From Selenomonas sp. (lineage in GTDB: Bacteria > Bacillota > Negativicutes > Selenomonadales > Selenomonadaceae), in NCBI GenBank assembly GCA_015265235.1, contig JABZYJ010000021.1, positions 1 through 18,732 of the forward strand: DNA of 18,732 bases, given 5' to 3'. The position numbers and the translations under genes are program-made. Of this stretch, positions 1 to 7,975 are shown piece after piece. Numbering within the stretch: position 1 is the first letter of the stretch; the number at the start of each line of letters is the position of its first letter. A model generated the notes under the pieces. It was not told the DNA's origin. It made no database searches and was given only the letters and a program-made list of their open reading frames with translations.

Positions 1-7
1 TGCACTA

Positions 8-27
8 GTCAACAAAAACTGGACACA
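8..27 (+). repeat. IS terminal inverted repeat, orfB-distal end
   Basis: This 20-bp sequence matches the reverse complement of 1461-1480 at 18 of 20 positions. It is the end downstream of orfB, with about 97 bp of non-coding DNA between it and the orfB stop. Confidence 0.8.
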
Positions 28-124
28 AAAACCTAAAAATTAGTCATTAGAATTGAGATACTGTACATATTCATCGAAGATGTGATACACAGAATATCCA
101 TGACCTCCATTCAAAGGACACGTA

Positions 125-994
125 TCAAGGAGCCGCACCTTCGTGCTTTGGCGCGAACTGCTCCCGATACTGCTTCGGCGTAAGGTATCCAAGGGCATAT
201 GCAGGGCGCTCCTCGTTGAAGAAGCGGATGTAGTCGGATACCTGAGCGGGGACATTCTCCGGCGAAGTAATATGGAAATCTGTAAAGAGTTCGGCCTTGA
301 TCCAACCATTAATCGCCTCCATCGCGGCATTGTCTGTCGGTGTGCCAGCTCTGGACATTGACCTGACAATGTTGTACATGGGCAGGAGTTCGTTGTAGCT
401 CTTGGATGCGTACACAGAGCCTTGATCGCTGTGCAGGATGAGCTTCTGATTCGGATACTGCTTCTTGAACGCAAGCACGTCCTGCAAGCCGTCGAGGTAG
501 GTCATACGATCGCCGCGCTTGGATGAGAGCGCGTGGGCAATGAGCTCGTCATTCCACAAATCCATATATAGTGTGAGCTCGTAGCATGTGCGCTCCACAT
601 AAAAAGCGGTCATATCACTCACCACACATTCCATGGGGCCGGTGATGTTGATTCCTGCAAGCAACAAGTTCGGATAGGTTCTGGACGGATCGCCCGCCTT
701 CTTGTAGCTGTAATGTTTGCAAAGGCTCTTGATCCCTGCGATCTTACAGCATTTATGGGCATAGGGATCGGAAAATACGATTCCTTTGTCCAATCGGATC
801 TTGGCATTCAGCCAGCGGTAGCCATGGGAGGGAAAGCGCCCATGGTATTCCTGAAACAATCCGATGCTCTGCACAAGCCGTTTCTTCTGTTCGGGTGGAT
901 GTTCCACGCTCTTCTTCCAGTTGTAGAAGCTGCTGCGTGGGATTCCGGTCTTTGTACAGAGCAGCCGGATGGGGAACTGGCCGGAAAGCTCCAT
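125..994 (-). CDS. IS3-family transposase OrfB (DDE integrase domain)
   Basis: This is the catalytic part of the transposase, which cuts and joins the IS ends. The 289-residue frame has an N-terminal HTH_21-like segment (TKTGIPRSSFYNW) and an rve integrase core with the three acidic residues visible in VVSDMTAFY, HSDQGSVY and NAAMEAINGW, then the usual C-terminal FFNEERPAYALGYLTP motif. The length fits IS150-type OrfB. The ATG at 994 lies inside a conserved stretch: the frame stays open upstream and reads EEYQVV just before it, typical of OrfB sequence. OrfB is therefore probably made mainly as an OrfAB fusion by frameshifting from orfA, whose stop at 997-999 is in the other frame. A GAAAAG run near 1035-1045 is a possible slip site. 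Confidence 0.93.
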   Translation of the reverse strand: MELSGQFPIRLLCTKTGIPRSSFYNWKKSVEHPPEQKKRLVQSIGLFQEYHGRFPSHGYRWLNAKIRLDKGIVFSDPYAHKCCKIAGIKSLCKHYSYKKAGDPSRTYPNLLLAGINITGPMECVVSDMTAFYVERTCYELTLYMDLWNDELIAHALSSKRGDRMTYLDGLQDVLAFKKQYPNQKLILHSDQGSVYASKSYNELLPMYNIVRSMSRAGTPTDNAAMEAINGWIKAELFTDFHITSPENVPAQVSDYIRFFNEERPAYALGYLTPKQYREQFAPKHEGAAP

Positions 995-996
995 GA

Positions 997-1365
997 CTAC
1001 TTGGTATTCTTCCTGCCGATAGGAATGAACGTCTTTTCCGCACCAACTCCTTCCACCAGATAACCTTTTTTTAAGCGTGCCTCTGTGATCCTTGCCATAA
1101 CGAGGGCATCGATGAGTTCTTCTTTCGTCATGGACTGGAGATCTTCCATGCCGGTGGGAACTGGTATGGATTTGGTCTTGGCAAGACCCAAGTAGCTGCG
1201 CACACCCCTTTTCGGCGGAAGCTGGTTGGCATCCCGGTAGTGGCGCATGTAATCCCGTGCGGTCTGCTCGCTGATCCCGTATTCTTCTGCTGCTTCATAT
1301 CTCGTAAGCTCGCCGTCGTAGATCCGACGGCCTATGTCCAAACGTTGCTCCTTGGTGTACTTCAC
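997..1365 (-). CDS. IS3-family transposase OrfA (helix-turn-helix)
   Basis: This is the DNA-binding subunit of the IS. The N-terminal part has a helix-turn-helix (YGISEQTARDYMRHYR) that is expected to bind the IS ends. The C-terminal part (MTKEELIDALVMARITEARLKK) resembles the leucine-zipper-like region of IS150-type OrfA. I chose the GTG at 1363-1365, because an AGGAGG sits 7 nt upstream and the protein then starts VKYTKEQR, as in relatives. An in-frame ATG at 1386 would overlap that ribosome binding site. The product is about 122 residues. It is followed by orfB in a different frame, as expected for frameshift-regulated transposition. Confidence 0.87.
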   Translation of the reverse strand: MKYTKEQRLDIGRRIYDGELTRYEAAEEYGISEQTARDYMRHYRDANQLPPKRGVRSYLGLAKTKSIPVPTGMEDLQSMTKEELIDALVMARITEARLKKGYLVEGVGAEKTFIPIGRKNTK

Positions 1366-1460
1366 GTGGCAACCTCCTGTCTGCATCGGGAGATAGGCTG
1401 TCCGCTGCCTGTCATCCTGTGTACAGGATACTGCAAGCAGTGTCCATTTTCTACCCCCTC

Positions 1461-1480
1461 TGTGTCCAGTTTTAGTTTAC
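1461..1480 (-). repeat. IS terminal inverted repeat, orfA-proximal end
   Basis: This 20-bp sequence is the partner of 8-27 (18 of 20 matches in inverted orientation). It lies about 95 bp upstream of the proposed orfA start, the usual place for the left end of an IS3-family element. Confidence 0.8.
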
Positions 1481-1552
1481 CACTTCAATTCAATTATTTT
1501 TCCGTGTAATTTGTCTTGCAATCCACCCTAACTGTTTATGCTTTTAATGTAG

Positions 1553-1581
1553 TTGACAAAGTACCCCCCCATTGTTATAAT
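1553..1581 (+). promoter_or_regulatory. Consensus sigma-70-type promoter of the lipoprotein cluster
   Basis: TTGACA at 1553-1558 and TATAAT at 1576-1581 are both perfect consensus hexamers with the ideal 17-nt spacer. Transcription should start near 1588, giving a leader of about 138 nt before the first lipoprotein gene. It lies just 72 bp outside the IS end and belongs to the host DNA. Confidence 0.8.
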
Positions 1582-1623
1582 TTATTTCGATAAAACGCTA
1601 ATAAAAAAGCCATCTAACTGGCA

Positions 1624-1713
1624 TAGATTTTTGTCCATTTGCTAGGGAAAACCGAGTGCAAAAGATGCGTCAAGATGGCAGTGCCGAATTTATCAGAAGT
1701 TCTTTAGCTTTTA
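1624..1713 (+). repeat. Dispersed repeat, copy A (leader of the lipoprotein cluster)
   Basis: This segment is homologous over its whole length to 18366-18499. The best blocks are TAGATTTTTGTCC at its start and a block at 1662-1696 (AAGATGCGT, AAGATGG, AGTGCCGAATTTATCAG) that differs at only two positions between copies. The part between them aligns with more differences, and copy A lacks about 40 bp present in copy B. A short open frame runs through copy A, but the same frame in copy B has a stop, so I do not call it coding. It lies in the predicted 5' leader, in the same orientation as the transcript. Confidence 0.7.
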
Positions 1714-1725
1714 AGGGGGTCACTC

Positions 1726-2664
1726 ATGTTAAGCAACATACACCATCGTACCCTCTCACTCCTCATCCTGTGTACCGTTCTGCTTGCTCCGTCCCTGCTC
1801 CTTGGGGGGTGCTCTCCCATAGAAGATACCAAAGCCCCGCACAAGGACAAAGTACTTGATGAGTACAGCCATGCAATCTACTGGTTTCAATGGGGTATTC
1901 GTACACCATTGTTGAAAGAAGCCGTTGATCCCTATGAGGGAGGAAAGGCTCCACTGACCCTAGAGGAAGTAATGACCGGATTAAAATATAGTGCAGATTA
2001 TTCATCATCTTACATCTCGCTAGAGTTACATAAGTTCAAGCAGAAGCTTGAAAAATTGCGTGCTGACCCGAACATCGCCGGGGTCTATCCAGACGTAGAC
2101 AAAGCCGCTGACGACTTACTGTCAACCATAGATGAGTTCGATGTCAATGCGTGGGTCTGGATTGTGTATTATGCTAATTATGATGCCATTAAACAAAAGC
2201 ATGGTGCAAAGAAACTAGATACCGATTTTAAATTTGTTGAAGGCGAGTTAAAACGAACCTACGAGGACTTTTCAAACGCCTCCTATCAATTCCTCAAAAT
2301 CATATACAGCCATCGAATGGAACTGCGTGACTACTATTTGAATGGAGATACTAGTAGAAAGAGCGGTCCTTTTTCCGACCTTGAACACCAGATTGATGCT
2401 CTCCATTATATGCAGGATGAGCTGCCGCTTGATCAAACGGTTGTAGAAAAGAAAATCGATGAGATCAACAAAACCATGGAAAAGCTGCCAAAGGACGAAG
2501 ACTTCGAAGACTTGGAAGACTATCGTATAGCAATCAATCGCTATACCCGTGCCTTCCGCAGCTATACTACAGGGAAGATAACGCAGGAGGAACTTGCCCG
2601 CGCATATCGAGCGTTGCTGGAAACGTCTATGATACGCTATCGTCCATCCCAGCCAAAAAAATAA
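1726..2664 (+). CDS. Predicted lipoprotein of unknown function, helical, 312 aa
   Basis: The N-terminus is a type II signal peptide: a positively charged start, a hydrophobic stretch (LSLLILCTVLLAPSLLLGG) and the lipid-accepting Cys29 in the lipobox LGGC. The mature part is rich in Lys, Glu and Asp, appears mostly alpha-helical with no Cys clusters or obvious enzyme motif, and ends in a basic PSQPKK tail. The overall size and helical character resemble DUF3829-type lipoproteins, but that is a guess. The start is supported by AAGGGGG 6 nt upstream. It is the first gene after a consensus promoter and is followed after 41 nt by another lipoprotein gene. It probably acts on the periplasmic side of the inner membrane or the inner face of the outer membrane. 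Confidence 0.85.
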   Translation: MLSNIHHRTLSLLILCTVLLAPSLLLGGCSPIEDTKAPHKDKVLDEYSHAIYWFQWGIRTPLLKEAVDPYEGGKAPLTLEEVMTGLKYSADYSSSYISLELHKFKQKLEKLRADPNIAGVYPDVDKAADDLLSTIDEFDVNAWVWIVYYANYDAIKQKHGAKKLDTDFKFVEGELKRTYEDFSNASYQFLKIIYSHRMELRDYYLNGDTSRKSGPFSDLEHQIDALHYMQDELPLDQTVVEKKIDEINKTMEKLPKDEDFEDLEDYRIAINRYTRAFRSYTTGKITQEELARAYRALLETSMIRYRPSQPKK

Positions 2665-2705
2665 TTTCTTAAAATATTGCTCTGGAAACAGAAAGGAGAA
2701 TGTCA

Positions 2706-3572
2706 ATGAGGAAATGGAATTCTGTTGCAGCAGCTTTCGTTACGGTACTTGCGCTGCTCATTCCACTGGGGGGATGCGGGAGCGACTCAAAGGATACAGT
2801 AGCGACGACAGCAAAGGTGGAAAATCCGGAACAAGTTTTCAAGGATATTGTGCAAAAGGCAGCAAATAGAAACACTGCCGTCGAAGACGTTTATGCAATG
2901 GACGCCTCATCCGCTGTAGGATTAATGACAACGCCGGATCACGATGGAAAAGCGCTCATGAAAAAGGGGCAGAGAGCGCAACCTAACGATCTGAAGCGCG
3001 AAAATATTCAAGTCTCCAACATACAGACGCGCGGTGCACTCATGGCAGCCGACATGACGTGGACGGCTGTCTTTACGGAGCAAGGGCAGAAAAAACAAGT
3101 CCCCGTATCCGGCACTATAGTTCTACGAAATGAGAATGGGGTTTGGAAACAGCTTGTGATGGGCATTGTCGAGGTAACTCCGATCAAATCCATTGAGGTC
3201 GTCTCGGGTGGGATGCGCAACGTCTCCATTCACGGCAATGTCGGTAAGACATTCAGCGGTGAGCAGGTTGTATGCCTCTCGTTCAAGAACAACAGCATGA
3301 CGAATTACAGCTTTGGATGGGTGCAACCACCAAGGATTTCTGCCGTCACAGATTCGGGCGAAGTTTTTGTCCGCGCCCTCCCCCAATATGATATATTCTT
3401 GCCGAACGCTGTATTCCGCCTCGCGAGCGAACCGGTAACCATCGGGGTTGCATTCCCCGAGGCAAAGGGCACAATCCGTGAGATTAAATTCACCGATTTT
3501 CACATATTGAACGCAAACGGCCTTCCAACAGATTTTGATGCGCCCACACTGACGCTGCGCCTCACGATGTAA
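2706..3572 (+). CDS. Predicted lipoprotein of unknown function, 288 aa
   Basis: The signal peptide ends in the lipobox LGGC, with Cys24 when translation starts at the ATG at 2706. An upstream in-frame ATG at 2700 is only 1 nt from the AGGAG at 2694-2698, while 2706 is 7 nt away, so 2706 is preferred. The region of about residues 35-160 has a short helical part followed by beta-rich sequence (MTWTAVFTEQGQKKQVPVSG, then VLRNENGVWKQLV), which resembles NTF2-like or DUF4878-type lipoprotein domains. The C-terminal 120 residues look like a beta-sandwich with hydrophobic and aromatic alternation. I cannot name the family. It is the second gene of the lipoprotein cluster, between unrelated lipoprotein genes. 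Confidence 0.83.
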   Translation: MRKWNSVAAAFVTVLALLIPLGGCGSDSKDTVATTAKVENPEQVFKDIVQKAANRNTAVEDVYAMDASSAVGLMTTPDHDGKALMKKGQRAQPNDLKRENIQVSNIQTRGALMAADMTWTAVFTEQGQKKQVPVSGTIVLRNENGVWKQLVMGIVEVTPIKSIEVVSGGMRNVSIHGNVGKTFSGEQVVCLSFKNNSMTNYSFGWVQPPRISAVTDSGEVFVRALPQYDIFLPNAVFRLASEPVTIGVAFPEAKGTIREIKFTDFHILNANGLPTDFDAPTLTLRLTM

Positions 3573-3598
3573 TAGTGAGAACAGTATCCATAGGACAA

Positions 3599-3634
3599 GG
3601 AGCTGCTGCATAAAATAAACAATACAGCAGCCTC
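3599..3634 (+). terminator. Hairpin between lipoprotein genes, possible partial terminator
   Basis: GCTGCTG at 3602-3608 pairs with CAGCAGC at 3625-3631, with possible extension through a one-base bulge. The sequence after it (AATTATTTCC) is only partly T-rich, so it may attenuate rather than stop transcription, or protect the upstream mRNA. Confidence 0.35.
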
Positions 3635-3685
3635 AATTATTTCCACAGTAATTTTATGTAGAAGAAAAACAAGGGAGGAATCACC

Positions 3686-4378
3686 ATGCCAAGGAAATGG
3701 GCAGCGGCTCTGCTTGCCACTACAGCCCTGACTGTCTTTGCCACAGGGTGCGGAAATGATGCACCGCAGGCAGAAAACATCCAAACGGTGAAGGATGCGG
3801 ACATAAAGGATGCTGCAACATTGGCGATCCAAGATGTCATCCGTGCAAAGTTTCCGCTGAAAGGTGATGGAACGAAATCCACATATGCAAAGGACTTCGT
3901 GGGGAGTAAGGAGATTCACCCAGACCTTAAGTACCCCGTTAGCCGCATTGTAATCACAGGACTGTCGGCAGGTTACGGTTCACTCGGATCCGTGGATGGC
4001 AGTCTCACCGTCCGAACCTTTTGCGTCGACAAGGTGCAACACCCCGATGTTGAGGTTAAGCTATCGAGCAAGATGATCGGCGGAAAAACGGCTGATACCA
4101 TGAGTTACGAAGACTACATTACGATAAAATACCGTGACAATACAATCAACCAGTACATTGGCACACGCCACGGCGCTCTCAACGGTTGGATCGTAAGGGT
4201 TCCGGGGCGTATTGAGATTTACCGCACAAGCGACGGTTTTCTGCGCGTCGACTATATTGTAAGTGACGGCAAGGAAGAAAAACTTGTCGACAAGATTGAA
4301 ACGAAAGATGAGATCTACGGTCTCTACGGCGAAGTCTACACCTTATTCACACGTGGGCACGCAGAGATATTTGAGTAG
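3686..4378 (+). CDS. Predicted lipoprotein of unknown function, 230 aa
   Basis: A short signal peptide (MPRKWAAALLATTALTVF) ends at the lipobox ATGC with Cys22. The mature part begins with a linker and a helical segment (KDAATLAIQDVIRAKF) and then alternates beta-like stretches such as RIVITGLSAGYGSLG and VRVPGRIEIYRTSDGFLRV. No catalytic motif or known domain is recognised. The start follows GGGAGGA by about 7 nt. A gap of 113 nt containing a weak hairpin separates it from the previous gene, whereas the next gene starts 11 nt after its stop, so the third and fourth lipoprotein genes are clearly co-transcribed. Confidence 0.83.
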   Translation: MPRKWAAALLATTALTVFATGCGNDAPQAENIQTVKDADIKDAATLAIQDVIRAKFPLKGDGTKSTYAKDFVGSKEIHPDLKYPVSRIVITGLSAGYGSLGSVDGSLTVRTFCVDKVQHPDVEVKLSSKMIGGKTADTMSYEDYITIKYRDNTINQYIGTRHGALNGWIVRVPGRIEIYRTSDGFLRVDYIVSDGKEEKLVDKIETKDEIYGLYGEVYTLFTRGHAEIFE

Positions 4379-4389
4379 GAGGCAGCACG

Positions 4390-5094
4390 ATGAAGAAGAT
4401 ACTAACATCCCTGCTTGTAGTTCTTGTACTCGCCGCCGCGGGCTGCGGGAACTCCCGTCCACTGAAACTTGATACCACAAGTACCCCCGAGGCGGTTGTA
4501 ACAATCATCAACACAGAGATTGCACAAACGGCGGAGAAGAACAATCTGGACAAGGACGCTCTGACCTTCAGAAAGATCGCCGATCCGCCGCAGCCCCTAT
4601 ACGGACCTTCGTACAATATGTTCCGAAACCCGGCAGGCATCGACCTTGTCGTTGATGGATTCACGAAGGACAGACCCGGCAGAGTTATGATTGCATTCGA
4701 CAATGCGCGACCTGAACAAATCGAGGAGGCTTCCTATCTTATCCGCAGTATCATCGCGCTCGTTGACCCAGGTAGTGCCGATACGCTTATGGAGCAGATA
4801 CAGGTCGCAGATGCCTCTCAAACAAAGGCGATACGCGTGACTGCCGGCGATGTCAAACTGGACAAGGCGGCAATCAATCACATGAAGAATGTCGCATCGG
4901 AGAAGGAGTCTGGCATCCCACTCACGGTCATTCGTATCTCGGCGGCAAGCGATACGAAGGTGGAGGCGACAATCGGTCTGGACGCGAAGGAGTTCAATCC
5001 CGCCGAAATGTTGGCATTTGAACTGCTCGGTATGCGAAAGAAATCTGCTGATCCGAACAATCTCTTTGCATTCGCGGAGGAGAATTTCAAATAA
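4390..5094 (+). CDS. Predicted lipoprotein of unknown function, 234 aa
   Basis: The N-terminus is a textbook lipoprotein signal: MKK, a hydrophobic run, and the lipobox AAGC with Cys19. The mature protein begins with a helical segment containing TPEAVVTIINTEIAQTAEKN, followed by a mixed alpha/beta domain. No enzyme signature is visible. Its ribosome binding site is shared with the upstream stop codon: the TAG of the preceding gene is part of TAGGAGG, 7 nt before the ATG. That arrangement suggests translational coupling with the upstream lipoprotein. A hairpin follows 21 nt after the stop, so it is the last gene of the cluster. Confidence 0.85.
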   Translation: MKKILTSLLVVLVLAAAGCGNSRPLKLDTTSTPEAVVTIINTEIAQTAEKNNLDKDALTFRKIADPPQPLYGPSYNMFRNPAGIDLVVDGFTKDRPGRVMIAFDNARPEQIEEASYLIRSIIALVDPGSADTLMEQIQVADASQTKAIRVTAGDVKLDKAAINHMKNVASEKESGIPLTVIRISAASDTKVEATIGLDAKEFNPAEMLAFELLGMRKKSADPNNLFAFAEENFK

Positions 5095-5115
5095 AAGCGA
5101 AAAAATGACGACACT

Positions 5116-5150
5116 AAAGACGGAATGGGCAATGCGCCTGTTCCGTCTTT
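5116..5150 (+). terminator. Probable intrinsic terminator after the lipoprotein cluster
   Basis: AAAGACGGAA (5116-5125) pairs perfectly with TTCCGTCTTT (5141-5150), and GGC/GCC can extend the stem inside the loop. The following sequence (CGAATTTGG) is a poor T-tract, so termination may be partial. Confidence 0.55.
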
Positions 5151-5315
5151 CGAATTTGGCTATATACTCCCTGCGGACAAGATCAACCTTCCGGTAATCA
5201 TCCTTGACACAAGGAAACTTCCCCCATTGCACGAGCTGCTTTATATTTAGAGAAGCACTGTGCGCATCCATGTTGTCCGGGTGACAAAGAGATAGAAAGT
5301 TTTTCACGCTGTATC

Positions 5316-5344
5316 TTGTAAAAAAGACACTTTTCAGGTATGAT
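5316..5344 (+). promoter_or_regulatory. Candidate promoter of the nuo operon (distal)
   Basis: TTGTAA at 5316-5321 and TATGAT at 5339-5344 are separated by 17 nt. Transcription from here would give an AT-rich leader of about 140 nt before nuoA. This is the best-scoring pair by eye in the region. Confidence 0.5.
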
Positions 5345-5433
5345 GATATATAGATTTTATCGTTTATACTGACAATTATAAATACAACGTCTGTTAAGCC
5401 GTGATTATATTTTTTTGCCCTTGAATTATTGTT

Positions 5434-5462
5434 TTGAATTATTTACTTTTCCTATGTATTTA
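5434..5462 (+). promoter_or_regulatory. Candidate promoter of the nuo operon (proximal)
   Basis: TTGAAT at 5434-5439 and TATTTA at 5457-5462 have a 17-nt spacer but both hexamers are weak in an AT-rich background. It would give a leader of about 25 nt. It is an alternative to the pair at 5316-5344. Confidence 0.25.
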
Positions 5463-5491
5463 TTTAATTCTTCTATAAGGAGGGCTTATGT

Positions 5492-5845
5492 ATGGGAGAA
5501 TATGGGAGCTTGGGCATTTTTCTTCTCGTAGCGTTGTTTTTCCCCGTCATGGCACTGGGACCGGCATTCCTGCTGCAGCCGAAGAAACCGTCGCCGCAGA
5601 AGTACATTCCCTACGAGTGCGGTGTCGATTCGATCGGGTCGCCTTACGTCCAGTTTCGGGCGGGGTATTTCCTCTACGCGCTGCTGTTCATCGTCTTTGA
5701 CATAGAGACGGTGTTCCTCTACCCGTGGGCGGTAGAGTTCCGCATGCTCGGTGCATTTGCACTCATCGAGATGTTCATCTTCGTTGGGATTCTGGTGCTC
5801 GGCCTTGCCTATGCGTGGCGAAAGGGGGATCTCACATGGAAATAG
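5492..5845 (+). CDS. nuoA: NADH-quinone oxidoreductase subunit A
   Basis: This small membrane subunit of complex I sits at the junction of the Q module and the membrane arm. The 117-residue protein has three hydrophobic segments and the family signatures YECGVDS, in the loop after the first segment, and FDIETVFLYPWAV, in the second. The start is the ATG at 5492, 7 nt after AAGGAGGG; an out-of-frame ATG at 5488 overlaps it and is rejected. It is the first gene of an 11-gene operon and overlaps nuoB by 10 nt. Confidence 0.97.
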   Translation: MGEYGSLGIFLLVALFFPVMALGPAFLLQPKKPSPQKYIPYECGVDSIGSPYVQFRAGYFLYALLFIVFDIETVFLYPWAVEFRMLGAFALIEMFIFVGILVLGLAYAWRKGDLTWK

Positions 5846-6375
5846 CAGAGCGCGTCCCGGAGTGTCTGCGGGAAAATGTCTTTGTCGTCAAGTTGGATGA
5901 GCTGCTGCGCTGGGCGCACGCCAATTCGATCTGGCCGCTGTCCTCGGGGCTCGCGTGCTGCGCCATCGAGATGATGACGACGGCGACGGCACGGTTCGAC
6001 CTCGCGCGGTTCGGCTATGAGGTGTTTCGCCCCTGCCCGCGTCAGGCGGATCTCTTCATCGTCGCGGGGACACTGACGTGGAAGATGGCACCGGCGGTCG
6101 TGCGTCTCTATGAGGAGATGCCCGAGCCGAAGTATGTGATTGCGATGGGAGCATGCGCGATTGCGGGCGGCCCCTTTGCGGACTCGTACTCGGTCGTCTC
6201 GGGGGTTGATGAGCTCCTGCCCGTGGATGTCTACATCCCGGGCTGTCCGCCGCGTCCTGAGGCACTGATCGACGGTATGCTGAAGCTGCGCGAGAAGATC
6301 CTCCATCCCGAGCGCGTCCGCGCGGAGCGTGCCTACTGGGCAGAGCGGGCGGCAGAGAGGGCGGTGCACGCATGA
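5836..6375 (+). CDS. nuoB: NADH-quinone oxidoreductase subunit B (N2 iron-sulfur cluster)
   Basis: NuoB carries the terminal 4Fe-4S cluster N2, which passes electrons to quinone. The four ligands are present as the tandem pair Cys41-Cys42 in GLACCAIEM, Cys107 in GACAIAGG and Cys137 in PGCPPRPE. The product is 179 residues. The frame is open further upstream, but the start at 5836 fits the family and follows GGGGG by about 6-9 nt; it lies inside the end of nuoA (10-nt overlap). The stop overlaps the nuoC start as ATGA. The Cys set and the RFDLARFGYEVFRPCPRQADL motif are those of complex I rather than of hydrogenase small subunits. Confidence 0.97.
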   Translation: MEIAERVPECLRENVFVVKLDELLRWAHANSIWPLSSGLACCAIEMMTTATARFDLARFGYEVFRPCPRQADLFIVAGTLTWKMAPAVVRLYEEMPEPKYVIAMGACAIAGGPFADSYSVVSGVDELLPVDVYIPGCPPRPEALIDGMLKLREKILHPERVRAERAYWAERAAERAVHA

Positions 6376-6859
6376 GGAACAAGTATGTGACGCCCGCGAT
6401 GCTGGAGGCACTCAAGGTTGCCTTTTCATCGGCGGAGTACGATGCGGAGGCGGAGCGTCCCGCACTCTACATTGCCGCCGAGGAGCTCCTCGGTCTGCTG
6501 CGCGTTCTGCGTGACGACGGGACACTGCAGCTGACGCGGCTGGAGAATGTGACGGCGGTGGACTGGAAAGACCACTTCGAGATGGTCTATCATCTCTTTT
6601 CACCGACGGAGCTGCACTGGCTGACGCTGAAGGTAATGCTGCCGCATGATGCGCCCGTGCTCCCCTCGGCGACCTCTGTGTTCCCGGGCGCGGCGTTCGA
6701 GGAGCGCGAGGTGTATGATCTTATGGGCGTTGTGTTCACGGGGCATCCCGATCTGCGGCGCGTCTTCCATGCGGACGATTTTGTCGGGCATCCGCTGCGC
6801 AAGGACTTTGTTCCGCCGCCGCCGCCCGCTGTCCCATCCTTTCGGAAGGAGGAGTTCTG

Positions 6860-6860
<1 letters not shown>
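6372..6860 (+). CDS. nuoC: NADH-quinone oxidoreductase subunit C (30 kDa subunit)
   Basis: NuoC is a Q-module subunit that packs against NuoD and NuoI. The 30 kDa signature is present as EEREVYDLMGVVFTGHPDLRR, and the following residues HPLRKDF are typical. At 162 residues it is a stand-alone NuoC, not the NuoCD fusion of enterobacteria. The C-terminal tail contains five consecutive prolines just before the end, which may slow ribosomes near the nuoD start. It overlaps nuoB by 4 nt (ATGA) and nuoD by 1 nt (TGATG), so translation is probably coupled. Confidence 0.96.
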
Positions 6861-7960
<1,100 letters not shown>

Positions 7961-7975
7961 GAAAGGAGACGAATG

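Larger units (their letters stand above)
8..1480 (-). mobile_element. IS3-family (IS150-like) insertion sequence, apparently complete
   Basis: The element has two consecutive minus-strand frames (orfA then orfB) between imperfect 20-bp inverted repeats at 8-27 and 1461-1480, which differ at 2 of 20 positions and share the block AAAACTGGACACA. The size of about 1.47 kb, the orfA/orfB layout with a frame change and the DDE motif in OrfB fit the IS3 family. Weaker similarity continues a few bases outside each repeat, so the true tips may lie 2-4 bp further out; I could not identify a convincing target-site duplication. A short inverted repeat (ATCCTGT/ACAGGAT, 1414-1429) lies upstream of orfA and could be a regulatory hairpin or operator. 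Both frames are intact, so the copy may be active. Confidence 0.88.
5151..5487. other. Intergenic region between the lipoprotein cluster and nuoA
   Basis: These roughly 340 bp hold no convincing gene. The first half has ordinary base composition; the second half (from about 5290) is strongly AT-rich and carries the candidate nuo promoters. On the minus strand a frame is open from an ATG at 5305 and reads on through the terminator hairpin into the antisense of the last lipoprotein gene, so I treat it as chance or at most a small gene relic. Confidence 0.5.

Noticed and set aside
1656..1859. Short plus-strand frame of 67 codons in the lipoprotein leader
   Set aside because: It has no ribosome binding site, runs out of frame into the first lipoprotein gene, and the homologous repeat copy has a stop in the same frame.
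5204..5209. TTGACA as a -35 box for nuo
   Set aside because: No acceptable -10 box lies 16-18 nt downstream.
5151..5307. Minus-strand peptide starting near 5305 as a possible gene
   Set aside because: It continues through a terminator hairpin into antisense of a lipoprotein gene, has no recognised motif and no clear end of its own.
5725..5835. Upstream extension of nuoB
   Set aside because: The frame is open, but it covers nuoA coding sequence and adds residues not found in NuoB; the ATG at 5836 fits the family.
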